In this document: one piece after another, positions 1 to 5,262 of the stretch
How the letters are laid out: each line of letters begins with the position of its first letter
Position numbering within the stretch: position 1 is the stretch's first letter
NCBI GenBank assembly: GCA_003222855.1
Contig: QHXH01000321.1
Location: 8,981 to 16,606, forward strand
DNA: 7,626 bases
Direction of reading: 5' to 3'
Origin: Acidobacteriota bacterium
GTDB taxonomy: Bacteria; Acidobacteriota; Blastocatellia; Pyrinomonadales; Pyrinomonadaceae
The notes under the pieces: model-generated
The model's input: the letters and a program-made list of their open reading frames with translations, nothing else
Told to the model about the DNA's origin: nothing
Databases searched by the model: none
Position numbers and translations under genes: made by a program

Positions 1-284
1 GCATTCGCGGTCTGCTCGTCAAAGAACGGACCACGCCCAATCTTTACGTGAAAACCTTCGCGCTCAAGTTCAAATTGCGTCAGGCCGTTTTCGGTGATCA
101 AGCCGATCAGCTCGCGCAGCTCATTCATGTTGATTGACGGCTCGAGATGTCGCGACTGATTTCGATGTCGCCGCCGCGCCCGATCTCGATGACCGCGCTC
201 AGAAGCAGGCTCCGGCGCCGGCGATACGAGTTCAGCGGTCTTGTTCTCTTGATCGGCCATGGCCTTTTTCGGTCCGGTTGACAT
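1..284 (-). CDS. accB: Probable biotin carboxyl carrier protein of acetyl-CoA carboxylase, 5' part
   Basis: The reading frame is open from an ATG at 284 to the left edge (94 codons, no stop), so the gene is cut by the window and its biotin-binding domain is not visible. Residues from the internal Met at codon 53 (start at 128) read MNELRELIGLITENGLTQFE, followed by LEREGFHVKIGRG. This is the usual N-terminal helix and first strand of AccB, the carrier that shuttles carboxybiotin in fatty acid synthesis. The ATG at 284 has a strong GGGAGG four bases upstream, while the ATG at 128 has no clear ribosome binding site but matches the family's usual start. The 52 residues between them are Pro/Ala-rich, then Arg/His-rich, and look unlike AccB. 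The true start is therefore uncertain. The gene lies beyond the rplQ terminator and is probably a separate transcription unit. Identity is inferred from the N-terminal motif only. Confidence 0.66.
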   Translation of the reverse strand, partial: MSTGPKKAMADQENKTAELVSPAPEPASERGHRDRARRRHRNQSRHLEPSINMNELRELIGLITENGLTQFELEREGFHVKIGRGPFFDEQTAN

Positions 285-334
285 CGCGCCTCCCATCTTC
301 GGTTTGCGGCAGTTGCGTTCCGGTCTTCTTTCCA

Positions 335-381
335 TCAATTAAAGCAAGAGCCCCGATCCGGAACAATCACCGAGTCGGGGC
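335..381 (-). terminator. Probable Rho-independent terminator after rplQ
   Basis: On the minus strand a 7-bp GC-rich stem (GCCCCGA with TCGGGGC, plus-strand arms 350-356 and 375-381) is extended by an inner CGG/CCG pairing across one mismatch and one wobble, with an 8-base loop. It is followed by the T-rich but interrupted CTCTTGCTTTAATT. It begins 18 bases after the rplQ stop and would end the ribosomal-protein transcript before accB. The U tract is weak, so efficiency is uncertain. Confidence 0.7.
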
Positions 382-398
382 CGCGCACACTAACCGCA

Positions 399-980
399 CT
401 ATTCGGTCGCGCCGTCTTCCTTTACGCCGCCCTCTGAATCCGCAACTTTGCCGGGGGTAGTTTTCTTCTTGCTCGATCCACGGGCGCGTTTGCGCGCGCC
501 GGTTTGGGCTTCTTTCTCGCGCGCGTTGTCGACCAATTCAATGATCGCGAGTTCGGCTCCATCACCCGTTCGGCGACCCATTTTTATGATTCTCGTATAA
601 CCGCCCGGACGATCCCTGAAGCGCTCGCCCAATTCATCGAAGAGGCGGCGCAGGGCCGAGACGCCGGCCGAGCGCGGCGGCGGAATTTGCCCTCGACGCG
701 TCGTGGTGGCACGACCATGATTGCCAGCGTGAAAGAACGAGGCCGCCTGCCGGCGCAGATGAACCCCGGTCGCTTCCGATCCGTTGCCTTCGAGACTTGC
801 AGCGCGGCGAGAGAGCGTGATTGCTTTCTCGATAAACGGCCGCAACTCCTTTGCCTTGGGCAGAGTGGTAACGATTCGATCGTCGTGCGAGTTAATCAAC
901 GAGGTCGCGAGGTTTCGCAACATCGAGATGCGGTGTTCTGCTGGCCGCCCGAGTTTCCGATGGGCTTTAAGATGACGCAT
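399..980 (-). CDS. rplQ: 50S ribosomal protein L17 (bL17) with internal insertion and charged tail
   Basis: The 193-residue product lies near the peptide exit side of the large subunit. Family signatures are the start MRHLKAHRKLGR, TTLPKAKELRPFIEKAITL (residues 38-56), FRDRPGGYTRIIKMG (121-135) and AELAIIELVD (142-151). I chose the ATG at 980 because it gives the canonical N-terminus and has AAGGA just upstream. The frame stays open to 1055, but those extra residues are encoded by the inserted palindromic element and are not L17-like. Compared with about 127 residues in E. coli, two parts are extra: roughly 25 residues between the two core halves (about 75-105, including SFFHAGNHGRATTTRRG) and a Lys/Arg then Glu/Asp-rich tail from about 152. 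It is the last gene of the cluster and is followed by a terminator. Confidence 0.95.
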   Translation of the reverse strand: MRHLKAHRKLGRPAEHRISMLRNLATSLINSHDDRIVTTLPKAKELRPFIEKAITLSRRAASLEGNGSEATGVHLRRQAASFFHAGNHGRATTTRRGQIPPPRSAGVSALRRLFDELGERFRDRPGGYTRIIKMGRRTGDGAELAIIELVDNAREKEAQTGARKRARGSSKKKTTPGKVADSEGGVKEDGATE

Positions 981-986
981 GATTCC

Positions 987-1072
987 TTGTCCTACTGTAC
1001 GCCGGTGGCACGCGCATCTTGCGCGTGAATCGCACGGGCGAGACGCCCGTGTCACCGATTGTCCTACTGTAC
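987..1072. repeat. Double-hairpin insert flanked by 14-bp direct repeats (REP/MITE-like)
   Basis: Exact copies of TTGTCCTACTGTAC lie at 987-1000 and 1059-1072, bracketing a 58-bp insert (1001-1058). The insert has two perfect 8-bp stems with 3-base loops: CACGCGCA/TGCGCGTG at 1009-1027 and CACGGGCG/CGCCCGTG at 1033-1051. Its ends form an imperfect inverted repeat (CGGTGGCAC against CGGTGACAC). The right-hand copy contains the rpoA stop codon, and the left-hand copy supplies sequence just ahead of the rplQ ribosome binding site. The layout looks like a short non-coding mobile element with a target-site duplication. No transposase is present. Confidence 0.8.
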
Positions 1073-2122
1073 TGCTTCTTCGAATTCATCGTCGTCGCCG
1101 CTGAGATCCTCAACTGAACCTTCGCCGGAACCGGGAATCGGATTGCCTTGCTCGTCGAATTGCATGCCAAAATCCAGTCCCATGCCGCGCAGGATGTCGC
1201 GAATCTCGCCCAATGATTTTTTGCCGAAGTTTTTCGTCGCCAGCATCTCGCGTTCAGAGCGTTGCACCAGATCGCGAATGGTCTTGATACCCGCATTCTT
1301 GAGGCAATTATAGGAGCGAACGGAAAGCTCCAGCTCGTCCACCGAGCGATCCAACTGATCGTTGCGCGGCAACGGCGGTCGTTCGGCTTGCTGATAGCTG
1401 TACTCTTCGGTGTCTTCCTCAAAATTGATGAAGATCGCCATGTGATCCTTGATCAACTTTGCCGCGAGACCGATCGCATCGTCAGGCTTGACCGATCCGT
1501 CGGTCCAGACTTCGATGCTGAGCTTGTCGTATTCCGTGTTCTGGCCCAGGCGCGCCGCGTCAACTGCATAGTTGACCTTCTTGACCGGCGTGTGCACCGA
1601 ATCGATCGGAATGTAACCAAGCGACAAGTCTTCATCGAAGTTGCGCTCGGCCGAAACATAGCCGCGGCCGCGCTTGAGGCGCATTTCGATATTGAGCGTG
1701 CCGCCATCGCTTACCGTCGCGATATGCAGCGCCGGATCGAGTATTTCGACGTCGGCGTCTCCCTGAATGTCACCGGCAGTCACTTCACCGCCGCCGGCCT
1801 TGGAGATCGTCAGTGTCTTTGGCTCGTTGCCGTGCAATTTGAACGGCACCTGCTTCAGATTCAGAATCACGTCGGTGGCATCCTCGACGACGCCTTTGAT
1901 CGAAGAGAATTCGTGCTCGACGCCTTCGATTTTCACCGCGGTAATTGCCGCTCCTTCGATCGAAGAAAGCAGCGCGCGTCGCAACGAGTTGCCGACTGTC
2001 GTGCCGAATCCGCGCTCGAAAGGCTGCGCTGAAAATCGTCCGTAACGTTCAGTCAGTGTCTCGTTATCGGCGGCCAACCGCCGCGGCATTTGAAAACCTG
2101 TCCAGAGATTATTTTGGTCCAT
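1064..2122 (-). CDS. rpoA: DNA-directed RNA polymerase subunit alpha
   Basis: This 352-residue subunit dimerises to nucleate RNA polymerase assembly. The N-terminal domain (about 1-240) has the hallmark FERGFGTTVGNSLRRALLSS (35-54) and the later KVNYAVDAARLGQNTEYDKL stretch (182-201). A linker follows, then the C-terminal domain (about 258-320) with VRSYNCLK (268-275) and FGKKSLGEI (299-307). The Arg and Asn that contact UP-element DNA and activators in E. coli (R265, N268) are conserved as R269 and N272. An acidic tail (about 321-352) extends past the usual end. The ATG at 2122 gives the expected short lead into WTGFQMPRRL; a second Met at residue 12 is possible. No clear Shine-Dalgarno is seen before either. 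The TAG stop lies inside the 14-bp direct repeat of the downstream insert. Confidence 0.98.
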   Translation of the reverse strand: MDQNNLWTGFQMPRRLAADNETLTERYGRFSAQPFERGFGTTVGNSLRRALLSSIEGAAITAVKIEGVEHEFSSIKGVVEDATDVILNLKQVPFKLHGNEPKTLTISKAGGGEVTAGDIQGDADVEILDPALHIATVSDGGTLNIEMRLKRGRGYVSAERNFDEDLSLGYIPIDSVHTPVKKVNYAVDAARLGQNTEYDKLSIEVWTDGSVKPDDAIGLAAKLIKDHMAIFINFEEDTEEYSYQQAERPPLPRNDQLDRSVDELELSVRSYNCLKNAGIKTIRDLVQRSEREMLATKNFGKKSLGEIRDILRGMGLDFGMQFDEQGNPIPGSGEGSVEDLSGDDDEFEEAVQ

Positions 2123-2199
2123 AACGTACCGTCAGAATTTGAGGAGAAGTTCCGGCAACCAGCGGCGCACAGTTCCAGTCGCGCGCGCCGGCGCCCCAT

Positions 2200-2835
2200 T
2201 TACTTACTATAAAGTTCCACAATCAATTGCTCGTTAATCGAGCGGTCGATGTCTTCACGAGTCGGCAATGCCGATATCGTCGCGGTCATGTCGCCGCCCG
2301 CTGAGATCCACGCAGGTCGCCCGCGTCCCGCCGCTGTTTGCCAGGCGCCTTCGACGTGCACGTTCTTTCGGCTTCCTTCTTTGATCGAAATCACATCGCC
2401 GGGCTTTACCTGAAAAGAAGGAATGTCGACCTTGCGATCATTTACCAGAACGTGGCCGTGATTCACGAGTTGGCGCGCCTGACGCCTCGACGTCGAGAAG
2501 CCGGCGCGATAGACGGCGTTGTCCAGACGCCGTTCGAGAAACGCGAGCAGGGCCACGCCCGTTATGCCTTTGAGCTTACGCGCCCGTTCAAAGTAATTTC
2601 TAAATTGTCCTTCGAGAATAAAGTAGATGCGCTTGACCTTCTGCTTCTCGCGAAGCTGCTGGCCGTAACCAGCCAGCGCTTTGCCGCGCCGCATTGAGTT
2701 ACCATGCTGTCCCGGCGGTTGAGTACCGCGCTTTTCGATGGGACAAGAAGGCTTGTAACAGCGATCTCCCTTGAGGAAAAGTTTTGCACCTTCACGGCGG
2801 CACAAGCGGCACACCGCATCTCTATACCTAGCCAA
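2200..2835 (-). CDS. rpsD: 30S ribosomal protein S4 (uS4), zinc-binding type, TTG start
   Basis: This primary 16S rRNA-binding protein starts assembly of the 30S body, and in many bacteria it also represses its own operon. The 211 residues match the usual length of about 205. Four cysteines near the start (C9, C12, C26, C31) form the zinc site of the Cys-containing S4 form. The S4 RNA-binding domain follows at about 98-160 (ERRLDNAVYRAGFSTSRRQA and NHGHVLVNDRKVDIPS). The start codon is TTG at 2835: it gives MARYRDAVCRLC, no in-frame ATG fits, and GGAGG lies 9 bases upstream. It sits between rpsK and rpoA, the usual bacterial order. Confidence 0.97.
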   Translation of the reverse strand: MARYRDAVCRLCRREGAKLFLKGDRCYKPSCPIEKRGTQPPGQHGNSMRRGKALAGYGQQLREKQKVKRIYFILEGQFRNYFERARKLKGITGVALLAFLERRLDNAVYRAGFSTSRRQARQLVNHGHVLVNDRKVDIPSFQVKPGDVISIKEGSRKNVHVEGAWQTAAGRGRPAWISAGGDMTATISALPTREDIDRSINEQLIVELYSK

Positions 2836-3037
2836 TCGTTTCTGCCTCCAGTCTGAACTTCAAGACGGAAAAGTTTACAGGCCGCGATTTTGACGATTTG
2901 AAATTTCAAATTTGAGATTTGAAATTCAGAATCGGAGCCCTTCATCCTTTAGGTCAACGTCATTGCCAATTTTCAATTGCCGATTGCCCATTCGAAGCCA
3001 ACTTACGAGCAATCGGAAATTGGCAATCGGCAATGCT
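2836..3037. repeat. rpsK-rpsD gap with two heptamer repeat arrays
   Basis: This 202-base gap holds two arrays with a 7-base step. The first (2895-2936) runs GATTTGA, AATTTCA, AATTTGA, GATTTGA, AATTCAG, AATCGGA and contains the perfect 14-base palindrome TTTGAAATTTCAAA at 2897-2910. The second is a long inverted repeat: the left arm (2961-2987) is built of TTGCCNA-type heptads, the right arm (3009-3035) of GCAATCG-type heptads, and the 27-base arms match at 23 positions around a 21-base centre. The right arm ends 2 bases before the rpsK stop codon. The part next to rpsD carries its GGAGG. No gene was found here. Confidence 0.85.
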
Positions 3038-3442
3038 CTAAACTCTGCGTCGCTTTGGCGGCCGACATCCGTTGTGCGGGATGGGCGTTGTATCGCGGAT
3101 CGCGATTACGCGAATGCCGGCGTTATTGATCGCGCGGATCGCCGACTCGCGGCCGCCACCCGGACCCTTCACGCGCACCTCGCACTGTTGCATGCCCGCT
3201 TCCGTGGCCTTCTTGGCGGCTTCGTATGCCGCCTGCTGCGCAGCGAACGGAGTGCCCTTGCGAGAACCACGAAATCCGCGCGCGCCCGAAGACGACTGCG
3301 CTACCAAATTTCCTTCCAGGTCGGTAATCGAAATCAGCGTGTTGTTGAACGATGCTGCGATATAGACGATCCCGCTGGGAATATTTTTCTTCTCTTTCTT
3401 GCGAAAGACTTTCTTTTTGCCGGTGGTTGCTGCTTTAGCCAT
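3038..3442 (-). CDS. rpsK: 30S ribosomal protein S11 (uS11)
   Basis: The 134-residue product helps form the platform of the 30S subunit near the mRNA exit. After a basic N-terminus (about 1-20) come the family motifs GIVYIAASFNNTLISITDLEGN (24-45), SSGARGFRGSRKGTPFAAQQAA (51-72), VRVKGPGGGRESAIRAI (89-105), and the closing DTTPIPHNGCRPPKRRRV (117-134). The ATG at 3442 is preceded by repeat sequence (CACTGACAGTT) with no Shine-Dalgarno, so initiation must rely on another feature or on coupling with rpsM, which ends 66 bases upstream. Identity is secure. Confidence 0.98.
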   Translation of the reverse strand: MAKAATTGKKKVFRKKEKKNIPSGIVYIAASFNNTLISITDLEGNLVAQSSSGARGFRGSRKGTPFAAQQAAYEAAKKATEAGMQQCEVRVKGPGGGRESAIRAINNAGIRVIAIRDTTPIPHNGCRPPKRRRV

Positions 3443-3445
3443 AAC

Positions 3446-3508
3446 TGTCAGTGGTCAATGGTCAGTTGTCAGTCGAAAATAACAACTGACAACGGACGAC
3501 TGTCAAAT
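3446..3508. repeat. Inverted TGTCAGT heptamer arrays between rpsM and rpsK
   Basis: Four perfect-length heptads (TGTCAGT, GGTCAAT, GGTCAGT, TGTCAGT) occupy 3446-3473. After a short AT-rich centre, the reverse-complement family appears at 3485-3505 (ACTGACA, ACGGACG, ACTGTCA). The transcript could fold into a hairpin, for example a 9-bp GTCAGTTGT/ACAACTGAC stem. The arrays fill almost the whole gap, reaching within 3 bases of both the rpsK start and the rpsM stop. Confidence 0.85.
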
Positions 3509-3892
3509 CTATTTCTTGCCCGGCGCTTTCTTCTTCGCAATCGTCGCGCGGCGCGGGCCTTTACGTGTGCGCGCGTTGGTGTGCGTTCGCTGCCCGCGAA
3601 CCGGAAGTCCTCGTCGATGCCGCAAGCCGCGATACGCCCCGATATCCATCAAGCGCTTGATGTCCATCTGGATCCGCTTGCGCAGATCGCCTTCGATTTC
3701 CCCCTGAGCTTCGATGACCGCGCGGATCCGGCTGAGATCATCTTCAGTCAAATCGCGAACGCGCGTATCAACGTTCACATTCGCTTCGTTTAGAATCGAG
3801 GCTGAACGCGATCTGCCAATTCCATAGATGTGAGTTAGACCGATCTCAGCGCGTTTATGCGGCGGAAGGTCTACACCTGCGACACGAGCCAT
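3509..3892 (-). CDS. rpsM: 30S ribosomal protein S13 (uS13)
   Basis: This 127-residue head protein of the 30S subunit contacts the P-site tRNA and bridges to the large subunit. Visible motifs are the start MARVAGVDLPPHKRAEIGLT, the helix-hairpin-helix-like THIYGIGRSRSASIL (20-34), DLTEDDLSRIRAVIE (47-61), and the basic stretch AYRGLRHRRGLPVRGQRTHT (86-105). A Lys/Arg-rich tail (about 108-127) matches the extension that reaches tRNA in other bacteria. The ATG at 3892 gives the canonical start but has no Shine-Dalgarno: heptamer repeats begin one base upstream. Identity is secure. Confidence 0.98.
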   Translation of the reverse strand: MARVAGVDLPPHKRAEIGLTHIYGIGRSRSASILNEANVNVDTRVRDLTEDDLSRIRAVIEAQGEIEGDLRKRIQMDIKRLMDIGAYRGLRHRRGLPVRGQRTHTNARTRKGPRRATIAKKKAPGKK

Positions 3893-3893
3893 A

Positions 3894-3928
3894 ATCTTGA
3901 TTTTGGATTGCGGATTTCGGAATGCGAA
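3894..3928. repeat. TTNNGGA heptamer array abutting the rpsM start
   Basis: Five consecutive 7-base units (ATCTTGA, TTTTGGA, TTGCGGA, TTTCGGA, ATGCGAA) begin one base from the rpsM start codon. No inverted partner array is visible in the remaining 49 bases to rpmJ, unlike the other gaps. The array occupies the place where a ribosome binding site would be expected. Confidence 0.75.
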
Positions 3929-3977
3929 TTAACAAACACCCGTTCAATTCAGCGCTCGAAAGCCACTACCTGCACTC

Positions 3978-4091
3978 CTACTTTTGTCTCTGCTTATGTT
4001 TAGGATTCGTGCAAATCACGCGCACGACACCGCGGCGATGAATCACCTTGCACTTATCACAAATTTTTCTGACTGACGCTCGGACTTTCAT
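3978..4091 (-). CDS. rpmJ: 50S ribosomal protein L36 (bL36), zinc-binding type
   Basis: This very small gene of 37 codons plus stop has the product MKVRASVRKICDKCKVIHRR followed by GVVRVICTNPKHKQRQK, the full usual length of L36. It is a late-assembling large-subunit protein. The zinc ligands C11, C14, C27 and H32 are all present, so this is the zinc-dependent form. It lies 9 bases after the infA stop, and a weak AGGT overlaps that stop as a possible ribosome binding site. The pair infA-rpmJ ahead of rpsM is the common bacterial order. Identity is secure despite the size. Confidence 0.96.
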   Translation of the reverse strand: MKVRASVRKICDKCKVIHRRGVVRVICTNPKHKQRQK

Positions 4092-4100
4092 AACTGCGAC

Positions 4101-4322
4101 CTACTTGTACCTGTAAGTTATCCGGCCACGATTTAAGTCGTACGGCGACAACTCAACCAACACTCGATCACCCGGAAGAATTCTGATGAAGTGTTTGCGC
4201 ATCTTGCCGGAGATGTGCGCCAGCACCTGATGTTGGTTCTCTTCCAACTCAACCCGAAACATTGCATTCGGCAGCGTCTCGAGGACTTTGGCCATGACTT
4301 CTATCGCCTCTTCCTTCGCCAT
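4101..4322 (-). CDS. infA: Translation initiation factor IF-1
   Basis: This 73-residue single OB-fold protein occupies the ribosomal A site during initiation. It aligns along its whole length with the E. coli protein: MAKEEAIEVMAKVLETLPNA, then MFRVELEENQHQVLAHISGKM, RILPGDRVLVELSPYDLNRG and a final RITYRYK. I chose the ATG at 4322 because it gives the family's MAKE start and standard length. An upstream in-frame ATG at 4367 would add 15 atypical residues and would overlap a candidate promoter. No Shine-Dalgarno is obvious before 4322. It lies downstream of map, separated by an inserted repeat. Confidence 0.96.
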   Translation of the reverse strand: MAKEEAIEVMAKVLETLPNAMFRVELEENQHQVLAHISGKMRKHFIRILPGDRVLVELSPYDLNRGRITYRYK

Positions 4323-4357
4323 ACAGACACGAATTCGCCTTTGCTGGCAAACTTCGG

Positions 4358-4387
4358 ATACTAACACGCGCCTTAAGCAATTGCCAA
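4358..4387 (-). promoter_or_regulatory. Possible sigma-70-type promoter for infA
   Basis: On the minus strand TTGGCA (4382-4387, 5/6 match to TTGACA) is separated by 18 bases from TAGTAT (4358-4363, 4/6 match to TATAAT). A start point about 7 bases on would leave a leader of roughly 30 bases before the infA ATG. It lies on the infA side of the inserted repeat, so it could restore expression if the insert blocks read-through. It was found by eye only, and such matches occur by chance. Confidence 0.3.
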
Positions 4388-4394
4388 GCCGCGA

Positions 4395-4543
4395 CAGGGC
4401 TAGGCACTGTCTTAGTTTGCCTTTGCGCGTCTTTGCGCCTTCGCGTCTTTGCGTGAGATTACTCTTTTAGTACAACAGTTTCACGCAAAGACGCAGAGCC
4501 GCCAAGAAAAACCGCAAAGTAAGACACTACTCAGGGCTAGGCA
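4395..4543. repeat. Inverted CTTTGCG-repeat insert flanked by 12-bp direct repeats
   Basis: CAGGGCTAGGCA occurs exactly at 4395-4406 and 4532-4543. Between the copies is a 125-base insert whose ends are inverted repeats (TGTCTTAGTTTGC near 4409-4421 against TGTCTTACTTTGC read backward from about 4526). The left arm carries CTTTGCG-type units every 8-10 bases (4421-4455), ending in CTTTGCGTGA. The right arm starts with its complement TCACGCAAAG (4481-4490), so the transcript can fold into a long imperfect hairpin around an AT-rich centre. The right-hand direct repeat contains the map stop codon. Confidence 0.75.
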
Positions 4544-5262
4544 GCGCTCACGAGCTTCTCGCGCACCGGAGAATGGGCGCTGGGCTGGCCATCCACGGTC
4601 ACTACGGTCCACCCGTCTTTTAATGTCTTCGTGTGCAGCGAACCAAGATTGATCATCGGCTCCAATGCGAACACGTAGCCCTTCTTAATCTTTGGCCCCT
4701 TGCCGGGTTTTCCATAGTTCGGAATCTGCGGATCCTCGTGCATGCGACGGCCGATGCCATGTCCAACATAATCGCGCACCACCGAATACCCTTCGGCCTC
4801 GGCGTGCGATTGCACCGCGAATCCGATATCTCCCAAATGATTGCCGGGGTAGCACTGTTCGATTGCCAGATTCAGACATTCCTCGGTAACGCGCACCAAC
4901 TTCAAACAATCATCGCTTATTTTTCCGACGGCGACCGTGGTTGCCGTGTCACCGACAAAACCTTCAAGCGTCGCCCCGACATCGATCGAAAAGATGTCGC
5001 CCTCTTTCAATTCATAGCTCGACGGAAAACCATGGACCACTTGTTCATTTACTGAGGCGCAAATCGAGTATGGAAAGCCATTGTAGCCCTTAAAAGTCGG
5101 ATATGCGCCGGCGTCGCGAATCATCCGCTCAGCGGCGTTGTTTACCTCCATCGTAGTCACGCCGGGCTCGACCATCGCGCGCAACTCGAGCAAGACGCGA
5201 CCGACAAGCTGACCCGCGGCGCGCATCTTTTCGATCTCCTTTTGCGACTTCCCGATGATCAT
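4537..5262 (-). CDS. map: Methionine aminopeptidase type I with atypical C-terminus
   Basis: The enzyme removes the initiator methionine from new proteins using a two-metal centre. The 241 residues show the pita-bread fold signatures: H78 in VVHG, metal ligands D94 (SIDVG) and D105 (GDTATT), H168 in GHGIG, H175 in MHEDP, and E201 in FALEPM. The family then continues DGWTVVT...SAHFEHT, where the Glu is the fifth metal ligand. Here SAH (228-230) is followed by SPVREKLVSAA and a stop, so that Glu and the last roughly 20 residues are missing. No alternative frame restores the motif. The start overlaps the adk stop as ATGA, which suggests translational coupling. The truncation may impair activity, may be tolerated, or may be a sequence error; a second map gene elsewhere would explain it. 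Confidence 0.92.
   Translation of the reverse strand: MIIGKSQKEIEKMRAAGQLVGRVLLELRAMVEPGVTTMEVNNAAERMIRDAGAYPTFKGYNGFPYSICASVNEQVVHGFPSSYELKEGDIFSIDVGATLEGFVGDTATTVAVGKISDDCLKLVRVTEECLNLAIEQCYPGNHLGDIGFAVQSHAEAEGYSVVRDYVGHGIGRRMHEDPQIPNYGKPGKGPKIKKGYVFALEPMINLGSLHTKTLKDGWTVVTVDGQPSAHSPVREKLVSAA

Noticed and set aside
504..1028. 174-codon plus-strand open frame opposite rplQ
   Set aside because: It is complementary to rplQ and reads through the palindromic insert, with no ribosome binding site or recognisable domain.
981..1055. Upstream extension of rplQ to an ATG at 1055
   Set aside because: The extra 25 residues come from the double-hairpin insert; the start at 980 gives the standard L17 N-terminus and has AAGGA.
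1262..2032. 256-codon plus-strand open frame opposite rpoA
   Set aside because: It lies entirely antisense to the well-conserved rpoA, has no recognisable motif, and is explained by the GC-rich third positions of rpoA.
2123..2199. Regulatory element or repeat in the 77-base rpsD-rpoA gap
   Set aside because: I found no heptamer array, direct repeat, convincing hairpin or promoter there.
2895..3035. CRISPR array in the rpsK-rpsD gap
   Set aside because: The repeats are 7 bases long and degenerate, with no unique spacers of about 30 bases and no cas genes nearby.
2912..3793. 293-codon plus-strand open frame across rpsK, the repeats and rpsM
   Set aside because: It is antisense to two certain ribosomal genes and crosses repeat arrays; the product is low-complexity and unlike any family I know.
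4323..4367. Longer infA start at 4367
   Set aside because: It adds 15 residues absent from IF-1 and overlaps a candidate promoter; the MAKE start at 4322 gives the normal length.
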